This document shows positions 38,001 through 49,114 of a DNA stretch of 64,000 nucleotides, one piece after another. This DNA comes from Colletotrichum lupini (Eukaryota > Ascomycota > Sordariomycetes > Glomerellales > Glomerellaceae): assembly GCF_023278565.1 (NCBI RefSeq), contig NC_064675.1:930001-994000 (forward strand), in the 5' to 3' direction. The translations under genes and the position numbers were made by a program. Every line of letters begins with the position of its first letter. Positions within the stretch are counted from its first letter, which is position 1. Under the pieces are notes generated by a model. That model was not told the DNA's origin, ran no database searches, and saw nothing but the letters and a program-made list of their open reading frames with translations.

Positions 38001-39036
38001 TAACGAAGTTAAGCCCTCTTTTTCATAAAATCGTAGATTTTAAAGACTTATTAAAAATGCCCTATTTTATATCTTTTTAGTAGTTTTTTTTATAGCTTAA
38101 TTATAGTTAGGTAATTATTACTTATTAGCAATTCCTTTTATTACTTAGTTAATTTTTTAAAATTAATAATCTTATACTAAGAGCTAGTATAAAAAGAAGC
38201 TTTTTAAAAACCCTTTAGAGGATTCTTTTCTTTTCCCCTCAGATCCTCGTTTTTTTAGCCTTTTCTTAAGTTAATAATAACTTTAATAAGAGGTCGTAGG
38301 ACTACTTTAGGGTAGCCGCCTTCTTTTTAAGTTAATCTTTAAAATTTATAATATTTTTAACTTAATATTATTAAAACCTCTAAATCCCCTCCTCTCTTAT
38401 TAAACCGTCCCCTATATTATATTCTTAAGTAATACCCGGGGGGTAGTTAAGGGAGTTATAAAGAGGTTATTTAGATTGCGAGCTTAAGGTCGTATTTATA
38501 AAATCCTTATAATAATAAACTTTTTTATATATTATAGATCTCTTAGCTTAATAACTCCTATAAGGTTACTTTCGCTACTAAGTAAAAATATTTATATTTA
38601 AAGATCCTTTTTTTTAATCGCGCGGTACTTTTTTATATTATATTATTAAGCTCGTTTATTGTACTAATTAATTAAGTAAGTAGTCGTTACGTAGGTATTT
38701 CTTTTTATTAATTTAACTAGTTAATTTCTAATTACGGGCCAGCTATAAAAAAGTTATTTAATAAAAAAGCTACTCGGGGCGACGATAAAAGGCTAGTTAC
38801 TTAAGTAGTTCCGTTAATTAATATAGTTTAATATAATAAACGTCGACCTCTCGTAAGTAATAAAGGGCTATAATTACTTAATTCCGTACGGTATTTAAGA
38901 ATCGCTTCCTTTTTTATTTATTTCTATAAAGTTAATTAATATAAATCTCTTATTTCGTACGGTATTAAGAGGTCGTTTTTTATATATAACGAGATACCTT
39001 ACTAATTTATAATAATAAAATTTAATTATTAATTAG
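32091..39036 (-). pseudogene. Copia gag-pol remnant, copy 2
   Basis: The minus strand is the inverted counterpart of the copy 1 internal region. Corresponding RNase H sequence lies around 32280-32460 and reverse transcriptase around 33130-33280. Stops are too frequent for any product. It is slightly longer than copy 1 (about 320 bp more overall), with an extra segment around 37.9-38.0 kb that I could not match to copy 1 by eye. Confidence 0.7.
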
Positions 39037-39241
39037 TATTAGTATCCCTATTATAAAGTAGTTAGTTCGAACCGTAGTTAACGAAGAGATTAATTAAATT
39101 ATATAAATATTTACGTAGTAAGTATAAAAAGGAGGTTTTAACTATAGGTTAGGCTAGCTATGATAATTGTAAATAGGGCCCCTAATTGGCCCCTGCGCAG
39201 TCGGCTGTATGCCGCGGTCGAATTGGACTTCCAATCCGACA
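39037..39241 (-). repeat. 5' LTR of copia copy 2, mosaic of mutated and unmutated sequence
   Basis: 205 bp. The inner ~120 bp carry RIP-type changes while the outer ~80 bp keep CA/TG dinucleotides and the ancestral terminus. Confidence 0.9.
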
Positions 39242-40462
39242 TAACGAGATGTGCAATAGATGGGAGCGATCTACATCGCTACGCTACTACTGCTCCGAGA
39301 AACTCATGCGCCAACTCTACTAGGACGGAAAGCTCGAAGACTACGTAAGAAATACGGAAACCCGGAGATATCATCCGTTTTGGTATCCAAAAAGCCCCCG
39401 CGGGCCACATTCCTGAACGCAATCATTCGACCGACCAGACTACTCGTCTATTCACCCATTGTTCTGACTCTCTCTATCTGCGCCGCAGTCAACTACGGCT
39501 TCATCTACATCATCTTCACCACCATGACCTCGACATTCATGAGCCGATATGGGCTCAGTAAAGGCGAAATCGGCCTTACTTACTTAGGCTTTGGCATCGG
39601 AAACATTGTAGGAAACGTAACCCTCGGAGCTCTCTCCGACAAGCTTGTGAAAGCCATAGCCGGCAAAGGAGAGATGAAGCCCGAATACCGACTTCCGCCA
39701 TTGATACCAGGCAGCTTTCTAGTCCCGGTCGGCTTGTTTCTGTACGGCTGGACCTTGCAGTACAACGTTCATTTCATGGTGCCGCTGGTTGGCACCTTCC
39801 TGGTGGGAGTCGGTACCATCCTCATTTTCATGTCCATCAACTCGTACTTGGTCGATGCCTTCACCGAGCATGCAGCCAGCGCGGTTGCCGCGAGCACCGT
39901 GTTGCGTAGCTTAGGTGGGGGTTTGCTTCCGCTTTGCGGAGGGAAGTTGTATGAAGCTGTGGGTGATGGATGGGGCAATTCGATTCTTGGGTTTATTGGA
40001 GTTGCTTTTATCCCTGCCGTATGGTTGTTGTACAAGTTTGGGGAACGACTCAGATTAAAGTCTCGAGTTTAGGCAATGAAAGCTCTTAATTTCTGAAAGC
40101 AGAGTCTTCGATGTAATTTTACTGTCTTCGTGATTGAAAGACAACAAAAAATCAAGAGGACAAGGTAGTTTAACATAATAATCTTTCTGCTGTCTGCTGG
40201 ACTGTGATACTATTGCGTCTTCCTCAGTAGTTGCGAACCTTCCAAGCTGTGATAGTCTTACATGAGGAAACCCAATCTCTGTCCTCTTTGAAGGCAACCT
40301 ACTCAACTTCCCGTACTTCCATGACCCAATCTCGAGCCGTCAGAGCGGCATGGCCATCAAACAATTCGAATTCCAACTCCAAAAGATAAAATAATTCCAG
40401 CAAGATATTCTCAAACTCCCCAATCGTTAGAGCCACCCTTTGACACTTGCTTTACGGCGCAA

Positions 40463-42278
40463 CTAATCTGCTAGCTGCATCAACCAATCCGCTGACTTAA
40501 GCCGAGTATCGCCCCCAGGCGAGCCGCAAAAACAGAGCCCCCTGGTCCAGCATGCTGTCAGCCAGCAGCCTAAAAGCACAGCGTTCCACGTCTGGGTATT
40601 ACCTGAATGTTTATTCCCGAGCGCCTTTGCCCTCCTCTTCTTCACTTTGAGAGACCGTCTCATTTTGGAGTCGGCCTTTGATGCACTTCTGCGCACCGGC
40701 CGTGCTACGTCGGTGGACGCGGTAGCAGGGGCCTCCCAGTACTGGCTTTGCGAAGGGGGACGGTCGAGATCAACGTAAGACAGTTCTCGCTCAATTTCCT
40801 CGACACTCTCAGTGCTTTCGGTAGTCTCGGGGGTCGATTCTGTGGTGTGCTTCTCCTTTCGAGTAAATTTCGCCCGCAGGTTCTCGCCAAATTTGGTCGC
40901 AACTTCAGGGGGTATGTGCTGCTGAGGCAGGGGAGAGGAATCCGTGTCAGTTGTTTCGGCCTCATCGCCATCAGCAGCGCAAGCATCGTAGGTGCGAGGC
41001 TCGTCTTCTGCTATCTCGAATCCATCATACACAATGTCGTCTTTGCGACCCTCGGCTTCGGCAAGGTGAACTAGCAGATCCTCCTCCTCGCTGTCGTAGT
41101 CGCTGCTGAGACTGGAGACAGCAAGATACTCTTGAGAATGAAGAGCGGAAAGTTCCTTATTCACCGGTCGTGTTCTGGGCCTGTGAGGTACCGAGCCATC
41201 AAGGATCAGGTTGTTCTCCTAAGAATGAACCGTGAATTTGATGCCCGCCGCCTGGCCCAGCTTTCTGACGAACGGGATGCACTGGCCGGGGCGCTGAGGC
41301 GTACCGCACGGCGCTCTGCTGATATGGATTTCGTAATGAGGCGCGAGGCCTTGGTATCGGAGGCGTTTGCGAAGTCGATTCAAGTCCTTGAGGGAGATGT
41401 CGTGGCTGTCTGCTGGCTTGATATCGTGGGCGAACACCATCGCATAGACCATGTATGTGGCGAGTTTCTTTTCGATATGACCTGCTCTCCAATTGCCGCA
41501 ATTATCTGCCGTCATCGGCTTGCCGGCGCCATCGTAGAAGGTCCGAAGGTTGAGACCGAGGTGTCGAGCCATTCTCTTCACTCGTCGGTGCCATCGCGCA
41601 TGGTAGAGAAAGTTGTCTTTCGACTCCCGGAGAGGAATGAACGATGTGCCGCTCACAGCGAGCTTGAGAACATCCAATGAGGAATCTGTACCCCTAATGG
41701 CGATGAAGCCCAAGGTTTTGGTGGCGAACTTGTGCTTCACTTGGGCGTCTCCTTCCTCGCCGCGATACTCAGCGTTTCCGATACACTTCAGCACTCGGAA
41801 GTCGGTCCCGGACTGCTTGTAGATAAAATCGCCTTGTTCAGTTTCCCAAAGCGCGTACTCGGTATTCGCTTGTTCGTCACTCAGCTGCCTTCGGCCTGAA
41901 CCAATTTCTTGCAGAGCATCGAAGTGGGGGCGGCCGTCCACCATTCTCTTGAAGAAATAAATGTTCCTAGGCGACTGCGTAGAGGAATCACCTTCGGTAA
42001 CAGGCTCTCTCTTGACGGCGACCTCGATGTCGGTGTGTTCCGGCTTCTTCGAGCCTGGGGTGACAATGCGATCGATCGTGGGTGGCAGATTTTGGCGGTG
42101 AACTTCAACACTAGGTACCGCAACATCACATGATCTTCTCTCTAAGACGATGACTGAGTGAGATGTAAGCCAAGTACATATGCGTGGCAAAGGGATATGT
42201 CTTACCCGGACCAGGAGAAATCCGCTCCTCTCCAGTGCTGGCAGCACCTTGAGCGGTGGAACGAACAATGTAGTTCAT
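40463..42278 (-). CDS. Deaminase-like protein with in-frame stop before an acidic tail
   Basis: Exon 1 (42206-42278, ATG at 42278) and exon 2 (42153 downwards), with intron 42154-42205 (GTAAGA donor, CTCAG acceptor), give 335 residues to the TAG at 41219-41221. The C-terminal half shows deaminase-type zinc signatures: G-H250-I-E252-K-K-L-A, then H-I-S-R-A-P306-C307 and C316 followed by I-P-F-V-R-K-L-G-Q-A-A-G-I-K-F. In the zinc-dependent nucleoside/nucleic-acid deaminase superfamily HxE and PCxxC bind zinc and move the proton; here the cysteines are eight residues apart. After the single TAG the same frame stays open to 40463 for about 250 codons: acidic, Ser/Thr-rich, with a K-K-R-R-A-K cluster and a hydrophobic end. 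The TAG may be the true end, a nonsense mutation, or a missed splice. Deaminase assignment is from motifs only. Confidence 0.5.
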
Positions 42279-43459
42279 GCTGTTTGCTTGGTTCGGCAAG
42301 TGTAGTTGAGCAGGAAGCTTGATTATTTGGTGACAACTTATCCGTCCCAGTAAGATGAATTGGAGTTGGAGAAGGGGCTCAAACTGTGAGCAAAGCTTGT
42401 CCACGTGTAGTCTTGCGTCAAGTCAGTGGTGTAATCAGGATACTCAGGAAAAGCAGTGAAGGAGAAGTTCAACGCATCGCGAGCGCGACAATTGGAAGAA
42501 CTAGGCGCGGGAAGGAAGGTACAGGGTATGGGAATACACACCAAGCAGACCGGCGAAGTCAATGACAATGAAACCGTGAAAGGTTTATGAGATATTGAAG
42601 CAGCGACAGGTCGGCACTCCCAGTGACACGAGCAGCGAAGACTTGTAGCTGCAGGAGACCCGTGACAGAAGCGAGAGCAGTCAGGCTGTATATAGAACAC
42701 CTGCGGAAGGATGAGGAAAGAAAGGTGTCGATTGGGAGGAATAAGTTCAGTGAGCTGGTGCAGTTGCCGTAATGAGACTCAAGTTCGTGACTGCGCGTAG
42801 TTGCGATGCGTTCTGGGATAGACTGTTGAGGCCAGAAGGATAGCGACAGGCTGACGAAGAAAAGAAGTGCCGGGAGGATGGAAGACTAAGGTGTGAATGA
42901 GGCGAGGATTTTGATATCAGGCGGCACGTGGTGACAAGCGTTGAAGCGCTAGTAATCGTGGACGTGTTGTTGAACCTGAGATATTCAACCTGAGACTGGC
43001 GTCTTCAGTTGGCTGAATTCAGGTAGTGAAGTGAGTGAAACGATCATTCGATGCGGGAAGGAGTGTGCAACCGCGTCAATCACGAGCGCGTCGGCGAGGG
43101 GGTGGATAAGCATGAGATTGGATGGTGAGTAGGGTATGGAAGTCGATCACGTCAAGGAGCCACGCTTCAACTCACGCAGCATCGTGTCACGCAGGAAGGA
43201 GCGACAGCAGTGAAGACGACGTGAGGTTCGACGTGAATTCTGCGGGGCGTGTAGCACACACACACACTACATGTCAAAAGAGTATCAAAACACCAGGTAA
43301 AGACGGAACTTGAATTTGGGTGTGGTTCCAAATGTTGCAATCATGAAACCCGTAATCCATTTTCAGACGCCTAACCCAATGCCCATTGCCGTAGCCATGA
43401 CCCGGAACCTCATTTTATTTTACCGCAAACAACTTTTTAAATCGTGTTGGGGGAATAAT
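42279..43459. other. Intergenic region
   Basis: About 1.2 kb without a supported gene. It includes the upstream region of the deaminase-like gene and the 3' side of the S19 gene, plus a short CA repeat near 43256-43268. Confidence 0.55.
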
Positions 43460-44520
43460 TTACTCGTCATCCTCCTCCTCCTCAGCCTCAGCGGTGGTCT
43501 GGGCGATACCTATTGTGGTTCGTTAGCATGGATGCTCTGAGAAGACATGTATGTAGAAAGGCAACTTACGGTCCAAATCACGCTGGCCGGACTGGGTGAT
43601 GCGGCGGCCACCCTTCTCCTCGTCCTTCTCGAGGACACCGATCTTCTCAAGAGCCTGGCAGATCTTGCGGTCGACGGAGCCGGAGGCGTCAACGTGGTGG
43701 GAGGGGCGGACACCGCGGTTCTTGGCGGAGCCGTGGACCTTGCGGAGGCGGCCGACACCGACGGTCTTGCGGACGTAGATGTGGCGGGCGACGGAGGCGG
43801 CGCGGACGTAGAACCAGTCAATGTTCTGGGGAGGGAGCTCCTTGGCGGGGCCGGTCTTGACGATATCAACCCAACCTGATGGCGGAGATTGGTCAGCGAC
43901 GAGTTGTCATTCGAGGAGGGATATCGGGGATTAAACATACCGGGGATGGGCAGCTTGCCCTGACGCTTCAAGAAAGCGGCGTACGCGTTGATGAACTTCT
44001 GCGCCTGCACCGGAGAAAAAGATTACCAATTAGCATGATTCCGTCATCAGAAGTCTTTCGACTCCCTCGCGCCTGCTCCGTATCCTCAAATTGTGTATCC
44101 CTGTTCTCCCAATTGTAATCCTCGCCGACATGTCCTCCACAACTCGATGAGCCCGGCCTGGTTTGCACTTCCTGTCATCACTTTGCATCTCTCTTTCCTC
44201 CCCCATGTGTCATGGTCGCGACATCCGCAAGATGCACCAAGAGGGTCTATTTCAACAACCTCTGGATGTAGATCAAGCTTCGGGGTGTACTCGCGAGATC
44301 GTGACCGGAGTGCAGTGGCGGCGCAATGGGCTTTCGAGGATGTGGCGTGGACAGTGCGGTGTCATCGGAAAGTACTCTTGTGGTGATCTTGGTCGCAATT
44401 CGAGCATTCGAAGAAATCTTGCGATTTTTCGTGTTTGGGTTTCGGCTGAGAGGTCTCCAGATGGAGAAGAACGTGGTGTTAACCTACATCGACATCGCGA
44501 ACGTTGATTCCACCGGCCAT
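43460..44520 (-). CDS. rps19: 40S ribosomal protein S19 (eS19)
   Basis: Four exons on the minus strand (44488-44520, 43941-44004, 43570-43875, 43460-43509), with introns 44005-44487, 43876-43940 and 43510-43569, encode 150 residues. The protein starts M-A-G-G-I-N-V-R-D-V-D and continues A-Q-K-F-I-N-A-Y-A-A-F-L-K-R-Q-G-K-L-P-I-P-G-W-V-D. It contains the family core W-F-Y-V-R-A-A-S-V-A-R-H-I-Y and S-H-H-V-D-A-S-G-S, and ends in an acidic tail. eS19 is part of the small subunit head and is needed for 18S rRNA maturation. The tiny first exon followed by a 483-bp intron is typical of fungal ribosomal protein genes. Confidence 0.97.
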
Positions 44521-45349
44521 TTTTGCGGTATTGATTGGGTATTGGGGGGAGAAGGGTGGACTGGGTGCGGCGCTGGGCGGTAAATTTGGCGATGGGGTCG
44601 GTCGGTCAACAGATCGAGAGGCACAAGTTCACGAAAGTTGCGATGGTAAATTTTTGGTGGTGCCCGGAGCTTGGCGCAGGGCTCTTTGCCCTGCGGGGCG
44701 ACAGATCACGTGTGTCATCGGTTCAAAAATGTTTTTCTTTTTTTTTTCACTTAACCATACCGAGTCACCGAGACCCTCCATTGAGTCCGAGCGTCGATTA
44801 TCTAATATTTCCGGTTCAGCGCCATTCCATGTGGGGCCAATGCTCGACTCAATGAGGGGCTCATGCTCGAGACGCCAGAGCCTCACTCCGATGACAAGGA
44901 TACATTATGAGAAACCATCTGCATGAGTTCGATCACCGCAGCTTGCAGCCTCTCGTTGTATCTTGAGCTGTCACGAAGCAGTGGTTTCGTACTACCGCAC
45001 GACCAGCCACAATGATCAATAGTCATCACATCTTCAGAGCAAGCTCATATGCAATTACAATATCACCAATGCCAATTTTCAACTCAAAGCAATTGCGATT
45101 GCAAACATTCATTCTATCACTATCCCATTATATGCCTGACTGAGAGGCGTATGCAAAACTCCTCCTAATGCAAAATCCAAAATGCCTCCGAAAGTAATGT
45201 TCCACACCGTGCACTAAACACCGGCTCACCGACCTAGGTATCATTTTCACCGATTGCCCCCATAATCCGTTTACCATTTCCAGTTCCGTTTTCACCAATT
45301 CTACATCGTTCGTTTGCACACAACGTCCGTCATGGTCAGTCCGTCACAC
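44521..45349. other. Intergenic region with the S19 promoter
   Basis: No further gene seen. It lies between the S19 start and the end of the ZIP transporter gene. Confidence 0.55.
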
Positions 45350-46498
45350 CTAGGCCCAGTTGGCCAAGACAGCCATCACACCAGCACCGAGCGCGACACA
45401 GCCGAACGCAAAAAGCTGCACCTTGAGCGGTGAGTTTCTCATCTGCGGGTTGAACATGAACTCGTGGGCCAGTAGCTCAACCAGACCCGTGTACATCAGA
45501 ATACCGGCACTGATAGAGTCGAAGATTCCGTTGACAAGTGTCTGGGTCTTGGCGCTGTTCGGCTGAGCAGCGATACCAACGGCAATAGCGATGGGTGTCG
45601 ACAGGCCGTAGATGATGGCGAGAATGTGAGGCCACCAGCGGCCGTGGGAAGGCCAAGTGGCAGTGGCAAGACGAGAGCCCAAACCGAGACCCTCGAAGAA
45701 CTGGTGAAAAGTAAGGACGATGAGGAGGACGACGAGCTCGTCGCTGGTGGCGAGGACGAGTCCAATGAAGATGGAGTGGAACACGACACCGAATTCGAGA
45801 ATGAAGATGGCAATCAACTGGCCAGCGAGGCCGTTGTGGCTGTCTCCTTCGGTATGGTCGCGAGCATGGCCGAGATGATCCCTTCCACCGGGCGGGTAGC
45901 TAACGTCGTCTGGAAGTCCAGGCACCTTCTTGGGGTCGACAAAGCCGGCACCCCTCTCAGTGTCAACGTCGTGGGGGCAAACCTCGGTAGCGCTCGTCCC
46001 ATCGGTCCCAATGTCCTTGGTCTTGGTGGCCATGCTGTTGCTGTGGCCAAGTTCGTGGTCATGGCTGCCGAAAGCAGACGAGGCGACGTTGGATGCGATC
46101 ATCTCAATCAGGAACATGACCATGACGGTCATCAGGCCGATGGCGAAAGCCCAGTCGTAGCTGCCCAGCATCGGCTCCAAGCACTCGTTGTGCAGAGCCT
46201 CGACACCAGGGGCCAACAGATGCATCCAAGCGGTTGCGATAATGACACCGGTACCGACATACTTGAAGATGAAGAAGGTCATCTTGGGAACGTGCATTCT
46301 GGTGGTCCTGGCCAGGAAGATAGGGAGGAAACCACCAAGCATCGAAGCGACCATGATGATGAAGATGGAGGCGATACGCAGTCCCTTGTTGCTGACATCG
46401 ACGGCAGCGGCACCGCACTCGTTGACGGCATCGGCACCGGAGCCATCATCTTGGCGGAGGGCGAGGAGCTTCGCCGCTGACATTTCCAAAGGGTTCAT
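45350..46498 (-). CDS. ZIP-family zinc transporter (Zrt1/Zrt2-like)
   Basis: A single exon of 382 residues. Three N-terminal helices (about 41-62, 74-96, 116-136) are followed by a histidine-rich cytoplasmic loop (145-222, with H-D-H-E-L-G-H and D-H-L-G-H-A-R-D-H). Five further helices follow. The metal-binding signatures of ZIP proteins are present: H241-S-I-F-I-G-L in helix 4 and H265-Q-F-F-E269-G-L-G-L-G in helix 5. It should import Zn2+ (perhaps also Fe2+) into the cytosol at the plasma membrane. Length and topology match the Zrt1/2 group. Whether it is the high- or low-affinity form cannot be told. Confidence 0.95.
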   Translation of the reverse strand: MNPLEMSAAKLLALRQDDGSGADAVNECGAAAVDVSNKGLRIASIFIIMVASMLGGFLPIFLARTTRMHVPKMTFFIFKYVGTGVIIATAWMHLLAPGVEALHNECLEPMLGSYDWAFAIGLMTVMVMFLIEMIASNVASSAFGSHDHELGHSNSMATKTKDIGTDGTSATEVCPHDVDTERGAGFVDPKKVPGLPDDVSYPPGGRDHLGHARDHTEGDSHNGLAGQLIAIFILEFGVVFHSIFIGLVLATSDELVVLLIVLTFHQFFEGLGLGSRLATATWPSHGRWWPHILAIIYGLSTPIAIAVGIAAQPNSAKTQTLVNGIFDSISAGILMYTGLVELLAHEFMFNPQMRNSPLKVQLFAFGCVALGAGVMAVLANWA

Positions 46499-49114
46499 TT
46501 TTGCTGATTTTCTTGCTGAATACGTTACAGATGCTGGCAGAGCCTGCGACGGGTGCTTGCTTTAAGGCTCTGGTCTTGGTCACCGCAGACAGGTAAGTAC
46601 CTGGAAGGCTGTGACAGCAAAGTAGACGAGCTCGAGGCACCACCGGTGGTACAGGTTGGAGCAACGGCTTCTTGATCGACCGGGGATATGTGACAAGTGC
46701 CGGCGGACTGGGCTCGAAGCCTGTGCGTCTCCGAGAGACTGGGTTGAGCGGCGGCTAGATGCGTTTACCGAGGTGATACGACAGGCCAACGTCGTCTGAG
46801 AGGCGCAATGAGATGGCGGCAGAGAGGAGCAACGAAGAGCTGAAGGGCGGCAGGGCGAGGTGTGCGGTCCTGGGAGATGGGTCCTCGAACGTCTTGGCTC
46901 GCAGCTTGGCGTCTTGGTAGATAGAGAGGATTGAGGCTCCGAGACAGGCGCTGGGCAGCATATATTATGCGCCAAGTGCAGGGGATACTCTGATGGAGAC
47001 GATGAAGAATCGGAATTCTCTTTGTCGATTCTCGAAGAGAGGGAGGGCGAGTGGGCTGCGGTGGCTGCGAACTTGCGCGGCGTGGGACGGCGTTGCAAGA
47101 TGTGTCGAGAACCCGGATGGTCGTCGGTCGCGGAGGGGGGTTAGGATGGCATAAGAGGACGGAGGGACCCCCCGCTTAAACAGCCAGGGTGGACTCGACG
47201 AGGACGGAGGAACCACAAAAGCAAGCGGGAAACCCGGCACTTTGCAGACCAAAGGAAGAGGAAATATCTTGTTTCGGTTCTTCTGTCCGGTGGTGGTTTT
47301 TCTGTGGTTCTTTGGTATGGCGCGGCTGATCAAAGGGAGACGTCAAGGTGGATTGCTGTGTGCTGTTTTTCTTTGGGACACTCGATCGATGTTCTATCGC
47401 ACGGCGTCTGATAGATACCAAAAAGAAAATTTACGAGAGGGAATTATTGGACGACGAGGTACGAAAACGATATCCTGACGTGCAGGGAACCCGTCTGAAC
47501 AAATCGGTGGCCTCGAAACGATTGTTGGACGGTCGAGAAAAGCTGTCTAATGTTTAGAGTTTTGACGGTTCACTTTCTCGAGGTCGACGGTGATACCGAG
47601 CAAGAGGTACCTTGGGCAAAAGACGAATGTGCAGAGAGAACTTGGAAAGACCCAGGAACGGTTGACCAGAGCGGCACGGGTGTCAGGCTCGGGCGGAAGG
47701 CGCAGGGACGGGCACAGGCGGATGCGCAAAATGGAAGTGAGGACCTTGATGGCCAAACGTCGATGTAGATCCACTTTCGCACCTTGTTCTTACCTCACGG
47801 GTTTCTTATCAAAGACAACCCAGCACCTGTTCCCCTGCAGCTTCCGCATTCATGAAACAAAGACAGAGCAGCGCAAATCGACCAGTGCAAGGTATTCTGT
47901 AGTTATTCTCCATGATTCTATCCATCATGCGCAAGGACATGTGGATTTTAATCATGGTAAGCATCGCCAAAGTCAGCTACTTCCAACACAGATACATGCA
48001 ACTATCGTGCAAGAAAGACTGGAGGTCCGCCAACGCACCTGCTTCGACTTTCAGAGTGAGGACCTTGATGGTTAAGCTAGTGCGGAGAACCTTGATGGCC
48101 AGCTTGCGGGCCAATGAGAGCCCGAATAGATTGGCACAAAATCTGATGGCGTGGGGCACCCGCGCCGAGCTAGCGCGACGGACCAAGGATAGTGCCAGTT
48201 GGAGAGCTGACAGCATCCAGGAATGAGGTGGGATGTCTTGACGTTGCGAGGAATGCGCTCGTTATTTGATATTCATCCAATGGTGAGGGATATCGCCGAT
48301 ATTGCTGGTATTGCTCGAAAGGGGCAAAACACCGACATAGATAAACCATAATCATGAACATTGATTGGGGATTAGCTTCGTGTAATATGTTACGGCTGAA
48401 TGAGTTGAGACATTCTAAGAGGAAACTGACGTTCAGCTCTCCTCCAATCTGAACCCATCTTAGACAAGAACGCACACGACTTCTATCAGTGAAGTGGGAA
48501 GATTTTCTTCACATCTTCAAGAGTGGTACTCCGTACTGATAACTGTACGCGCGGTAGCCCTTTTGAATGCGGGTGGCTTTCATCCACTGCCAAGAAAGCT
48601 TGGCTTAAGCCGTTTCTGCTAGTCAAGCTTCAGCCAAGCCGGTCGCTTGCTTCCGTCCATGATTTCATCATGAAGAACCCAATCGACCATGTCCCATTAC
48701 TTACGGAAGTCACCAGAGACTTCGAGACCCAGAGCCACTTCTGAGTTCTGCTTTCTCCTCTCGGCTAACATTTCCGAGAGAACAAGTATCAGAGGCAACG
48801 TCGCATTCTCCTCCTATTTCATGCAGCCACCTGCATCGATAGCTGCGGCGTCACCTCGGATTGTGCCCAAGGAGACCCGTAGCCACGAAGCCGGGATCTG
48901 TCGAGTCCAACCTTGACAGGTAGTATAGAGTACTAGTAAACTCAGCCTCTCAGGTGCTAAGGATCTCGAGTGTGCAACCGTGCCAGGATGCCGGGAACTT
49001 CTGCCACGCGCCAACTGCCTGTTTCTGCGACCGAGATGTCGGGAAGAACGTCGCATCAGGGAAGATTACCGGTGGGTACGCTGTAATCTGGCCAAAAAGA
49101 CCATTGACTCCTTT
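46499..49114. other. Intergenic region, 2.6 kb
   Basis: It contains many overlapping short frames on both strands, none with a recognisable motif. Several short segments recur around 47700-48120 (for example GAGGACCTTGATGG at two places), which suggests a degenerate local duplication. Confidence 0.5.

Larger units (their letters stand above)
31886..39241 (-). mobile_element. Ty1/copia LTR retrotransposon copy 2, RIP-degraded, inside the MFS gene
   Basis: The element is 7356 bp, inverted relative to copy 1. The target duplication TAACG is perfect at 31881-31885 and 39242-39246. The LTRs are 205 bp and match those of copy 1. The outer part of the right-hand LTR (39160-39241) is unmutated and shows the ancestral termini: in element orientation it starts TGTCGGATTGG, and the left LTR shows the end GGGATACTAACA. 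The interior is depleted of CA/TG like copy 1. Confidence 0.93.
31134..40072 (+). pseudogene. MFS drug-type transporter gene split by a copia retrotransposon
   Basis: Exon 1 (31134-31312) encodes an acidic N-terminus and the start of the first helix. A clean intron (31313-31377, GTAAGT donor, AAG acceptor) leads to exon 2, which carries L-G-Y-A-F-G-P-L-I-H-G-P-L-S-E-L-Y-G-R, the signature of the DHA1 multidrug family. The frame ends in T-S-W-R-stop at 31808-31810, where the family reads W-R-W, and readable sequence continues (N-F-W-F-L-A-I-A-A) to about 31840. The second half resumes after the retrotransposon (39260-40072) with L-L-L-L-R-E-T-H-A-P-T-L-L and six further helices. Such proteins export small molecules across the plasma membrane. 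The premature TAG and the 7.4-kb insertion make function very unlikely. Removing the element does not restore one frame with any GT-AG splice that I can see. Confidence 0.88.

Noticed and set aside
41132..41680. 182-codon plus-strand open frame
   Set aside because: It is the shadow of the deaminase-like gene on the opposite strand.
44005..44487. C/D-box snoRNA in the S19 intron
   Set aside because: Box spacing is too long and no terminal stem was found. It is kept only as a low-interest finding.
45626..46480. 284-codon plus-strand open frame
   Set aside because: It is exactly antisense to the well-supported ZIP transporter gene.
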